Shown: positions 6,756 to 16,676 of the stretch, piece by piece | How positions within the stretch are numbered: the stretch's first letter is position 1 | Layout of the letters: every line of letters begins with the position of its first letter | Origin: Oscillospiraceae bacterium | GTDB lineage: Bacteria; Bacillota; Clostridia; Oscillospirales; Ruminococcaceae | DNA length: 23,557 bases | Direction of reading: 5' to 3' | Assembly (NCBI GenBank): GCA_003445125.1 | Contig: DLVP01000013.1 | Coordinates: 1-23,557 of the forward strand | Made by a program: the position numbers and the translations under genes | The notes under the pieces: generated by a model | What the model was told of the DNA's origin: nothing | Seen by the model: only the letters and a program-made list of their open reading frames with translations | The model's database searches: none

Positions 6756-7952
6756 GTGAAGAAAATCGGGATCATTTTGCTCTGCTTGTTCTTATGCGGC
6801 TGCGAAAAAGCACAAACCGCCTCGTCGCGGGAGGACAGCTCGGCAAAGGTATCGTCGGCGAAGGAGAGTAAGGACAATTCATCGAAAAGGAATACGTCCT
6901 CGTGGACGCTGAACGTCGCGGACTATATCCGCGAAATCGACGGCGAGAAGTATTTTGATGTTTCTGCGGCGGCTGCCGATGCTCCACGCCGTCCGACAGA
7001 CGACGAGTTTTTCCCCGAAGTGGACGGTTTTGTCGGTTATTACATTGAAAAAGGCGTCTATCTTTTGGATCGCGACACGATTCTGCGCGTGGTGGAATAT
7101 CCGTTCAAAGGCGACGGATCAATCAAATGGACGGGCTTCAAACCTGATATGTGGATTGACTGCGAGGATCAGTTTGACGGAATTCTGCCGATTTCCAGAA
7201 TGAGCGATCCGCTGTATGTGGATATGTGTCTGCCGAATCCGGGATGCAGTTTTCGCGATCGTATCAACGCGACCAATATGTATGCGGTGGCGGATGAATA
7301 CAGAAATGCGCTTCCGATTGCCGCCGTGGGGCTGATCGAAGGAAAAGAACTGCCGGACGATGCGGAGATTACCCTCTGCTTCGGACCGATCAAGCTGTAC
7401 GCGCGCACCAAGGATTCCGACGGTTGGTTTGTCGCCTCGGAGACGATGGCAAAGCCGGTGCATATCTACCCGCTGCCGTGGACGCTGGAAAACGACGAGA
7501 ATCCCGTCTATAGCCAGCGGATTGCCGAAGAGAGGATCACGGAAGTAGACGGGCATTACGAAGTCAAACTGTACGGCGGGGACTTCACGGGCGCTTCCTT
7601 TGACGACGAACGCGTGGAATCAAGCCTTCTGCACTTCTGGGGCGATTTCTATTACTATGACCACGGTTCGGACATTTTGGGCTTGGCGTCAAGCTATGTG
7701 GTGTGGGTGAAGGAACCGGAATATGCGGGCTATCTGGTCGCCGGAGGTGCAGGTACAGATCTGCGCGGAAATAATATTGCCACGCAGCAGGCGTACAACG
7801 GCAGAAATGTCATCATCACGACCGAACCGACGATTTCGATCGGACACAATGTCGGACCGAAAAACTACGATGCAATCATGGACAGCGAAAAGGTGCAGGA
7901 GCTGATGGAAATGGACAAATATCAGACCCCCGATCGTCTGCCGACAAAATAA
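6756..7952 (+). CDS. Paralogue A: lipoprotein with the shared unrecognised exported domain
   Basis: A 398-residue lipoprotein. The start is GTG 6756 (GGGAGGAG 5 bases upstream), giving a signal peptide with lipobox LCGC and lipidated Cys16; an upstream TTG is not credible. A Ser/Lys-rich spacer (20-48) tethers one large domain (about 49-398) shared with proteins B and C. Signatures: LPISRMSDPLYVDMCLP, LPDDAEITLCFG, IYPLPWTLENDENPV (from 227), VVWVKEPEYAGYLV and GHNVGPKNYDAIMDS. I do not recognise this domain; its regular beta pattern and aromatic residues suggest a large extracellular beta fold. Catalytic residues cannot be assigned. Here it is anchored in the membrane; in B it is secreted behind discoidin-like domains. 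It ends at a hairpin that also begins the duplicated block ahead of B. Confidence 0.75.
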   Translation: MKKIGIILLCLFLCGCEKAQTASSREDSSAKVSSAKESKDNSSKRNTSSWTLNVADYIREIDGEKYFDVSAAAADAPRRPTDDEFFPEVDGFVGYYIEKGVYLLDRDTILRVVEYPFKGDGSIKWTGFKPDMWIDCEDQFDGILPISRMSDPLYVDMCLPNPGCSFRDRINATNMYAVADEYRNALPIAAVGLIEGKELPDDAEITLCFGPIKLYARTKDSDGWFVASETMAKPVHIYPLPWTLENDENPVYSQRIAEERITEVDGHYEVKLYGGDFTGASFDDERVESSLLHFWGDFYYYDHGSDILGLASSYVVWVKEPEYAGYLVAGGAGTDLRGNNIATQQAYNGRNVIITTEPTISIGHNVGPKNYDAIMDSEKVQELMEMDKYQTPDRLPTK

Positions 7953-7970
7953 AATTTTCGTAAAAACCGA

Positions 7971-8001
7971 GAACGGAGCAATCTTTTGATTGACTCCGTT
8001 C
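7971..8001 (+). terminator. Terminator of paralogue A
   Basis: GAACGGAG (7971-7978) pairs with CTCCGTTC (7994-8001), followed by AAATTTTAG. The same hairpin follows gene B at 11726-11756. Confidence 0.65.
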
Positions 8002-8052
8002 AAATTTTAGTAATATTTTGACATTTACGACAAAATTTTTCAACTTAAGTAC

Positions 8053-8081
8053 TTGTATTTATACAAAAGAAATGATAGAAT
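8053..8081 (+). promoter_or_regulatory. Promoter of paralogue B
   Basis: TTGTAT (8053-8058), 17-bp spacer, TAGAAT (8076-8081). Both boxes and spacing are conserved in the copy at 11808-11836. An upstream TTGACA at 8017-8022 is also conserved but has no -10 partner at the right distance. Confidence 0.6.
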
Positions 8082-8088
8082 ACACGTA

Positions 8089-8158
8089 CCGGGAAAAACC
8101 CGGAACGCAAAAATTGCGGATTTTGCGTTGGGGGGAAACCGAGACAAAGGAAAGGCTA
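8089..8158 (+). ncRNA. Structured 5' leader of B (uncharacterised)
   Basis: Two hairpins follow the predicted start: CCGGG-AAAAA-CCCGG (8089-8103), then AACGCAAAA/TTTTGCGTT (8104-8112 with 8121-8129). In the copy before C the first stem reads CCGG/CTGG, still pairable through a G-U, and the second is unchanged. The segment GAAACCGAGACAAAGGAAAG follows in both. It matches no riboswitch consensus I can recall (c-di-GMP, SAM, TPP, cobalamin and glycine considered). Total leader length to the ATG is about 145 bases. Confidence 0.4.
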
Positions 8159-8233
8159 CGCTTTCAAACAGGGGAAACGCGTGCCGACAGAGAAGCTTTG
8201 TCCGGGAAAATCTATCTAAAATCAGGAGGGCGT

Positions 8234-11200
8234 ATGTTCAAGAAATTCACTGCACTCATCACAGCACTGACACTACTGACTGCCGGCTTGCTGCCATTGT
8301 CTGCATTCGCGGACGGTGAAGTCATTCGCCCGGTCAGCGCAAGCACTCTCGCGACCTCTGAGGACAAATGGCACGCCAATCAAGGCGATGCGTCCAAAAT
8401 TATCGATGGCAACGACAATACCTTTTTTATGAGAAAATGGCGGAATGTTGCTAACGCGGCGACGTTTGAGTTCACACTGGAGAATTACAGTGATCTCACC
8501 GCGGCGCGCATTGTATGGGGAGGAAGAAACGCTTCCTTCTCGTCGGTAGCCAACTCCTACGCACTCTACGGTTCGGCAGACGGCGTATATTACCGCAAAT
8601 TATACGAAGTTTCCGGTCTGACCGAACGCGGAGAGGACTATACCCGCACCGACGAATTTGCTTTGGCAAATGCGGCGGGCATCAAGTACCTGCGTCTGAA
8701 CGCTTACGGACAGATTCCGAGCCAGTGCCTGGCACTTGCGGAAATCTCGTTCACCGGTACTCCCGGTACCGCACCGGAAGCGGGCATGAGCGGCTTGACG
8801 GTCACGGCGTCGCAGGGCGCGGCACTTGCCGCAAATCTCATCGACGATGACAAGGACACGTTCTGGAAGAGCGGCGAATGGGAGCGCGGCAGCGAAGGCA
8901 ATGCCGAGCACAAAGATATCGTGTTGACGATAGCGCTTCCGAAGGCGACCGATCTTCGGGCGGTGGACTTCTCTCTGGTGAGTTATTTCCCGGAGAATGT
9001 GACCGATTATTACAACCGTGAAAGCCGTATCCATGCGTATGAAGTGGCTGTTTCCGCAAACGGCGCGGATTACCGCACGGTTTACCGCTTTGACGGCACC
9101 ATGCGCGCACTTTACGGCAACCGTGAAGCACTGCAAACGGAAGCCGCTTCCGTTTCCGCGTTTGACGGCAGCGTGCGCGGCGTGAAATATGTCAAGCTGA
9201 TTTTCAAAAATGTGGCTCGTCTGGCAATCAGCGAATTGCAGATTTGCGGCGACGAGACCGTGATCCGTCCGACGGCGGCTTCGACGCGGGCAATCAGCCA
9301 GGACATCTGGCACGGAGATCAGGGCAATATTTCCAAGATTATTGACGGCAAAGACAACACCTTCTTCATGCGCACATGGACAGGCATCCCCGCCGTCGTT
9401 TCATTTGATCTGACGCTGGACGAGGTGTATGACCTGGATACCGCGCGCATCGTATGGGGCGGTTCTTACACCAGCAGTGCCGTGGCAACTTCGTATGACG
9501 TGTACGTTTCCGCAGACGGACTCGTGTATACCAAGGCGGCATCGGTGACGGACGGCGCGGCAGCGGGAGAAGATCACCGCCGCACGGACATCACGGAAAT
9601 CAATGCGCAGAAAGTAAAATATGTTCGCCTGTGCGTGTACGGACAGAATCCGGAGACCTGCCTGGCGATCAGTGAAGTTTCGTTCAACGGCTCGCCAAGC
9701 GCGCTGACGGATGAAAAGATTTATCCGACAGAGATCACCGCTTCGCAGGGCGTGGCGAACTATCCGACTTCCAACCTCACCGACGGCAACGCGGAGACTT
9801 ATTGGCGTATCGGCGAGTGGGAAACGGGAAGCGAGGGAAATGCGGAGCATGAGGATACCGTGCTGACGGCAATTCTGCCGCACGTGACGGACATTTCCTC
9901 GGTAGACTTCTCGCTGGTTAGCTATTTCCCCGATGGCACCACCGAGCGTTATAACCGCAATTCCACAATCAAAGCCTATGAAATCGAAGTTTCGGCAGAC
10001 GGCATCAACTACCGCAGCGTCTACCGTTTCGACGGTACCGCAACCGCCGTTTACGGCACGGAAGCCTACCGTACCGAAGGTTTCTCGGCGAAAAATTTCA
10101 CCGGATTGGTCACGGGCGTGAAGTATGTCCGTATCACCTTCAAAAATTATTCCCGCCTTGCACTCAATGACCTGTGCGTGCGCGGAACAGACAGCGAAAA
10201 CGGACTAAAGATGGGCGACATTCAGATTCGCCTTGCCCAGGGAACGACCCGTTCGGGAATGCACTTTACCGTTGATGCGGACAAAGCGGCGTTCGGTATC
10301 GAAGGCACCTTTGCCCTCAACGATCCGACTCTCACCGCCGGCGTGATGCTGCTTTCCAAAGCAACCTTGCAGGAGAGCGGTTTTGCGACCATCGCTGCAC
10401 GTGTGGCAGCAGGCACGACAAGCGGAATCATCGATCTGACCGCGGAAGAAATTCTCGCGCAGGACGCGCAGAGCTTCACCTATGCCGCTGTCCGCACACA
10501 GATTCCGTTGAATGAGTTTGATACCACGTTTGTAGTTGTACCATATGTAAAGAACGGTAGCACATATACTTTCGGTAAACAAACCGAAGCATCCTATGGG
10601 GGACTGAAAACCGTCGGCAACTTCCTCTATCCGACCGAAGGCACTTGGGAAGTGAAACCGGAGGACTTTGCTCGCACCATCGACTCCAAGACCTACCTCG
10701 ATGTGGCAGCCGCCGCTTCCGTTACGCCTGTGACGAACGATTGGAGCGCCCTGCTTCCCGAGAGCGCACAGGGTTACTACTTTGCGGAAAACATTGTTTG
10801 CCCGGTGGATGCCGATACGCTGTATCGCGTCATCGAAGCGGACTGCACCGGTGCGGGCGCACTGAAATGGAAGGATTTCAAAACCGAAAACTGGCAGGGA
10901 AATTCCGATCCGTTTGTGGGCACTCTGCCGATTTCCAAAATCAATGACTCGATGTATTTGCAGCTCTGCCTGCCGCACGAAAGCACTGTTTACGGCGGAA
11001 CAGGAAACGGAAATAACAATTTTGAGGTTAAGAAAAACACCGCCGGAAGCTTGACTGCCCTTTGTGCAATTTATCTGCAAAAAGACAAATCGGATCTTCT
11101 TCCGGATGACGCGCAGGTTACGCTGTGCTTCGGCGAAATGCGGCTGGCGGTTCGTAAGGACGACGGCCAGGGCTGGTTTTTGGCGATGAACTCGACAACA

Positions 11201-11698
11201 GGACCGGACAACATTCACCACGGTCCTTCCTCACTCGGAAATATCTATCCGATTCCGTGGCAGCTCGAAAACGACGACAACCCCGTCAAATCTTATAATG
11301 TCGGGCGCGATACGAACGTGAAATGGGTGGACGATCACTATGAAGTCACCGTCACGGGCGCCGATCTGAAGGGCAAAAAATTCACCGATTCCCGTGTCAC
11401 GTGGGCAGTGTTCCACACCTGGAGCACTTTCTACAACTTTGATGATAAAAACAGCATCGAAGGAATTGCCACAAGCTATAAGGTTTGGGTCAAAGAGCCG
11501 GAATGGTCGGGATTTTTGGTGGGTGACACAGGGGCGGACTGCCGCCAGACCGGAGAACCCTGCCACCAGACCTTCAACAGCCGTTACTTTTCCATCACCA
11601 ATCAATCCAAGACCGTCTACGGTCACAACGTCGGACCGAACCGTTACGACACGATCATGGACAGCGCGACGGTACAACAGCTGCTGGGCATCAACTGA
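8234..11698 (+). CDS. Paralogue B: large secreted protein with four discoidin-like domains and the shared C-terminal domain
   Basis: A 1154-residue secreted protein. The start is ATG 8234 (CAGGAGGG upstream); the open frame reaches further back but only through the leader. Signal peptide 1-27 ends AFA. Two tandem copies of a pair of F5/8-type-C (discoidin, CBM32-like) domains follow: about 29-178, 187-341, 342-488 and 497-652. They carry motifs such as SKIIDGNDNTFFMRKW, ITASQG, NLTDGNAETYWRIGEW, VDFSLVSYFP and VKYVRLCVYG. Next is a ~130-residue beta domain of clostridial surface proteins (about 663-790: IQIRLAQGTTRSGMHFTV ... VVVPYVKNGS). The last ~360 residues are the domain shared with A and C (LPISKINDSMYLQLCLPHE, IYPIPWQLENDDNPV, GHNVGPNRYDTIMDS, ending QQLLGIN). 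No sorting signal or membrane anchor is seen. Binding of glycans by the discoidin domains is the family expectation; the shared domain's role is unknown. Confidence 0.85.
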   Translation: MFKKFTALITALTLLTAGLLPLSAFADGEVIRPVSASTLATSEDKWHANQGDASKIIDGNDNTFFMRKWRNVANAATFEFTLENYSDLTAARIVWGGRNASFSSVANSYALYGSADGVYYRKLYEVSGLTERGEDYTRTDEFALANAAGIKYLRLNAYGQIPSQCLALAEISFTGTPGTAPEAGMSGLTVTASQGAALAANLIDDDKDTFWKSGEWERGSEGNAEHKDIVLTIALPKATDLRAVDFSLVSYFPENVTDYYNRESRIHAYEVAVSANGADYRTVYRFDGTMRALYGNREALQTEAASVSAFDGSVRGVKYVKLIFKNVARLAISELQICGDETVIRPTAASTRAISQDIWHGDQGNISKIIDGKDNTFFMRTWTGIPAVVSFDLTLDEVYDLDTARIVWGGSYTSSAVATSYDVYVSADGLVYTKAASVTDGAAAGEDHRRTDITEINAQKVKYVRLCVYGQNPETCLAISEVSFNGSPSALTDEKIYPTEITASQGVANYPTSNLTDGNAETYWRIGEWETGSEGNAEHEDTVLTAILPHVTDISSVDFSLVSYFPDGTTERYNRNSTIKAYEIEVSADGINYRSVYRFDGTATAVYGTEAYRTEGFSAKNFTGLVTGVKYVRITFKNYSRLALNDLCVRGTDSENGLKMGDIQIRLAQGTTRSGMHFTVDADKAAFGIEGTFALNDPTLTAGVMLLSKATLQESGFATIAARVAAGTTSGIIDLTAEEILAQDAQSFTYAAVRTQIPLNEFDTTFVVVPYVKNGSTYTFGKQTEASYGGLKTVGNFLYPTEGTWEVKPEDFARTIDSKTYLDVAAAASVTPVTNDWSALLPESAQGYYFAENIVCPVDADTLYRVIEADCTGAGALKWKDFKTENWQGNSDPFVGTLPISKINDSMYLQLCLPHESTVYGGTGNGNNNFEVKKNTAGSLTALCAIYLQKDKSDLLPDDAQVTLCFGEMRLAVRKDDGQGWFLAMNSTTGPDNIHHGPSSLGNIYPIPWQLENDDNPVKSYNVGRDTNVKWVDDHYEVTVTGADLKGKKFTDSRVTWAVFHTWSTFYNFDDKNSIEGIATSYKVWVKEPEWSGFLVGDTGADCRQTGEPCHQTFNSRYFSITNQSKTVYGHNVGPNRYDTIMDSATVQQLLGIN

Positions 11699-11725
11699 AA
11701 TTAACAGTAAGAGCATAAATCCGGA

Positions 11726-11756
11726 GAACGGAGCGGTCTTTTGGCTGACTCCGTTC
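11726..11756 (+). terminator. Terminator of paralogue B
   Basis: GAACGGAG (11726-11733) pairs with CTCCGTTC (11749-11756), followed by AAATTTTAG; same as the hairpin after A. Confidence 0.65.
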
Positions 11757-11807
11757 AAATTTTAGTAATATTTTGACATTTTAGACAAAAACTTTCAATT
11801 TGAATAC

Positions 11808-11836
11808 TTGTATTTATACAAAAGAAATTATAGAAT
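11808..11836 (+). promoter_or_regulatory. Promoter ahead of paralogue C
   Basis: TTGTAT (11808-11813), 17-bp spacer, TAGAAT (11831-11836), identical to the B promoter boxes. Confidence 0.6.
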
Positions 11837-11910
11837 ACACATACCGGAAAAAAACTGGAACGCAAAAATTGCGGATTTTGCGTTGGGGGAAACCGAGACA
11901 AAGGAAAGGC

Positions 11911-13572
11911 TATGACGGCGACGCTATTGCCTATACGGGCAGCGGAAGAATCGAACAGTCCTACGGCATTGTAGTGAACGATTTCACCGGCGACGTGTCC
12001 CGTGTGAAATATGTGCGTCTGACCTTCAAGAAATTCAGCCATCTGTCCCTGCAAAGTGTGTTTGTCACAGGACAGGATGCGGAAAACGGACTGCGCACCC
12101 AAGACGTGCAGGTTCGTCTGGGTACCGAAAACACCCGCGCCGGTCTGAGCTTTACGGCACAGGCAATCAAGGCACAGCTGGGACTGCAAGGCACCTATGA
12201 TCCCGAAACCGCTTCGGTTTCCTTCGGAATGATGATCGTTCCGAAATCCGTGCTGGACAACGGCGGCTATGCTACGATTGCCGCTATGATCCAAAGCGGA
12301 AATACGGCAAACGTGCTGGATATTCCGGTGCAGAACCCGCAGGCACAGGATGATGAAACCGTCACCTTCACCGCGACCATGACGCAGATTCCGCTGGATG
12401 ATTTTGACACAACGCTTTGCTTCGTGCCGTATGTCAAGGAAAACGGCAGCTTCCGTTTCGGAAAACAGACGGAGTGTGTCTATACCACCGTGGCGGACGC
12501 AGGAAAATTCCTCTATCCGGAAAGCGGTACTTGGGCAGTAAATGTGGAAGATTTCCGCCGCGAGATTGACGGCAAGCAGTATTTCGACGTGTGCGCCGCC
12601 GCATCGGTCACCCCGATTGGAAGAGACGCGACACCGGTCTTCCCGATCGAAGCCCCCGGATACTATATTGCCGAAGGTACGTTTGAAGTGGATGCCGACA
12701 CCATGTGGCGCGTGCTGGAGTATGCGCACACAGGAAACGGCGCGATCAAGTGGCTGCACTTCTCCGCTGAAACCTATACCAAAAATCCCGATCAGTACGA
12801 CGGCGTGCTTCCGATTTCCAAGATGGAGGACCCGCTGTATGTGCAGATGTGCGTGCCGAATGAAACCGCCTCTTATATGGGTACGGCAGGACGTTCCGAG
12901 GTAACCCCGTCGGGCAGAACCAATGCTTCGAACCTGTATGAATTGACGGATCGTTACGTCAATGCACTTCCGATCGGTGCGATTTACGCCAATCCCGAAA
13001 AAGACCTTCCGGATGATGCGCAGTTTACGCTGTGCTTCGGAAAAATCACCCTCGCCGCACGCAGCAAGGATTCCGACGACTGGTTCATCGGTTCTCAGAT
13101 CGATTGCAAACCGGTGGATATCTATCCGCTTCCGTGGACGCTGGAAAATGACGAAAACCCGGTGAAGAACTACCGTTTGTCTGATGATAAAGTGGTTTGG
13201 GTAAATGATCATTATGAGATCAAACTGACCGGAGCCGATATCAAAGGCACCAGCTTTGCTGACGAACGTGTCAACGGCAGTATCCTGCACTTCTGGGGCG
13301 ATTTCTATCGCTTTGAAAAGGGCAGCGACGTGCTGGGCATCGCCACCGGATTTACCGTGTGGGTGAAAGAACCCGAGTGGGCAGGCTATATGACAGCGGC
13401 TGTCGGCGCGGATATCCGCGGTGCGGACGGCTATTGCCAGCAGGCGTTTGCGGGAATCAACTATGATGTCACCGCGCAGCCCCGTACGATCTACGGTCAC
13501 AACGTCGGTCCAGTTTGCTATGATGCGGTCATGGACAGCACGGCGGTGCAGCAGCTGCTCGGTATGAACTGA
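11911..13572 (+). pseudogene. Paralogue C: 5'-truncated copy lacking start codon and signal peptide
   Basis: From 11911 the frame encodes about 553 residues homologous to the end of B. These are the tail of the last discoidin-like domain (VSRVKYVRLTFKKFSHLSL), the ~130-residue beta domain (VQVRLGTENTRAGLSFTA ... VPYVKENGSF), and the full shared domain (LPISKMEDPLYVQMCVP, IYPLPWTLENDENPV, GHNVGPVCYDAVMDS, QQLLGMN). Upstream, the leader copy fuses to codon 'TAT' at 11911 with no ATG, no ribosome site and no signal peptide. An open reading continues back to 11800 only because the leader has no stop in this frame; the B leader differs by one base in a G-run, so the frame is not conserved. The coding part itself is undamaged, so the loss is probably recent. 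A collapsed repeat in the assembly is the main alternative. Confidence 0.7.
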
Positions 13573-13620
13573 TTTTCATCCCCGAAAGAAAAACACAAGC
13601 GTTTTCCAAAAAGCAAACCG

Positions 13621-13650
13621 GCGGCGCGCGGGCTCTTGCCCGCGCGCCGC
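13621..13650 (+). terminator. Terminator after paralogue C
   Basis: A perfect 13-bp stem GCGGCGCGCGGGC / GCCCGCGCGCCGC around TCTT, followed by TTTCTCGTTTTC. It stands between the convergent C copy and the ATP synthase operon. Confidence 0.85.
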
Positions 13651-13966
13651 TTTCTCGTTTTCTGAAATTTTGCCGCAAAAGTGCCGCTGTGCGTATGCAA
13701 CCCGTTTTTAAAAGCGCAAACAGGTTTTGCGTCTGTAAGCGGATTTTGAGTTTTTGTACTTTTCCGAACTTGCCGCATCCGACAAAAAAAGACTCGTTCG
13801 CAGTGTTGGCTTTTTTTCGGACGGCAGAGTTTTTTTGAGCAATAAACGTGCCCGACGGCAAAGCCGTCGGGCACGCAGTACTTACGGCGATCGGTAAAAC
13901 CACCGGTCGCGCTGCAATATTCACGAAAAATGGTCGGATTTTCATGCGGCACGCCCCGCACACCTG
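13651..13966. other. Intergenic region between convergent units
   Basis: No gene is credible here on either strand. It holds the operon hairpin at 13847-13875 and T/A-rich runs (for example 13786-13792, 13811-13817, 13830-13837). Confidence 0.5.
13847..13875 (-). terminator. Probable terminator of the atp operon
   Basis: A perfect 13-bp stem CGTGCCCGACGGC / GCCGTCGGGCACG with an AAA loop. On the minus strand TTTATTG follows, a weak U-tract. It lies about 90 bases beyond the atpC stop. Confidence 0.65.
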
Positions 13967-14383
13967 TTACAGGTACCGATCGTTATCGGTTTTCACGCGC
14001 ATACGGTTGAGCGCGCGCATCAGCGACGCTTCCACCGCGCGGTGATCACGGATTTTCTGTTTCTGAAGCAGTTCTTCCTTCGCCAGCGCGGCATCGCGCC
14101 GCGCACGGTTGAGGTCGATTTCCTCCGGACGCTCGGCGGTTTCCACCAGCACCAACACGTCGTTGTTTTCCACCTTGAACATCCCGTCCGAAACCGCTGC
14201 CACCTGCGAAGTGCCGTCGGGAAGGGTAAAGGTGAGCTTTCCCGGAATGACCGCGCCGATCAGATTGCGGTGATTGGCTTGTATGCCGTACAGCCCGTCC
14301 GTAGCGGGGAGGGTGAGGGACACAGCGTCACCCTGAAAGAAAATATGGTCGGAAGCAAACACCGAAAGCGCAAACGTGTTCAT
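13967..14383 (-). CDS. atpC: ATP synthase F1 epsilon subunit
   Basis: A 138-residue protein. The N-terminal beta-sandwich is typical: LSVFASDHIFFQGDAVSLTLPATDGLYGIQANH, with an equivalent of the LPG.GE.GVLP.H strand, then GKLTFTLPDG and SDGMFKVENNDVLVLVETAE. The C-terminal helical hairpin (about 88-130: IDLNRARRDAALAKEEL ... SLMRALNRMRV) is full length. It forms the central-stalk foot with gamma and can inhibit ATP hydrolysis. It starts two bases after the atpD stop and is the last gene of the operon. Confidence 0.93.
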   Translation of the reverse strand: MNTFALSVFASDHIFFQGDAVSLTLPATDGLYGIQANHRNLIGAVIPGKLTFTLPDGTSQVAAVSDGMFKVENNDVLVLVETAERPEEIDLNRARRDAALAKEELLQKQKIRDHRAVEASLMRALNRMRVKTDNDRYL

Positions 14384-14385
14384 GC

Positions 14386-16672
<2,287 letters not shown>

Positions 16673-16676
16673 GCTC

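Larger units (their letters stand above)
7970..8157 (+). repeat. Duplicated terminator-promoter-leader block, copy 1 (before B)
   Basis: This intergenic stretch aligns with 11725-11911 over nearly its whole length. The segment from CTTGTATTTATACAAAAG to AAAGGAAAGGCTA is nearly identical, with a handful of substitutions and one G-run length change. The similarity ends abruptly at AAAGGCTA. Confidence 0.85.
11725..11911 (+). repeat. Duplicated terminator-promoter-leader block, copy 2 (before C)
   Basis: The counterpart of 7970-8157. It ends at AAAGGCTA, where the sequence passes directly into coding DNA homologous to the middle of B. The rest of the leader, ribosome site and start codon are absent. 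Confidence 0.85.

Noticed and set aside
8018..8233. N-terminal extension of B, and the matching read-back of C to 11800
   Set aside because: The frame crosses the promoter and leader hairpins, a one-base G-run difference breaks frame conservation between copies, and a good ribosome site plus signal peptide begin at 8234.
8084..8233. A known riboswitch in the B leader
   Set aside because: Compared by eye with c-di-GMP-I/II, SAM, TPP, cobalamin, glycine, guanidine and ZTP consensus cores; none matches.
11755..13500. A 581-residue minus-strand open frame opposite paralogue C
   Set aside because: The plus strand matches A and B along its length; the antisense product has biased composition and no start signal.
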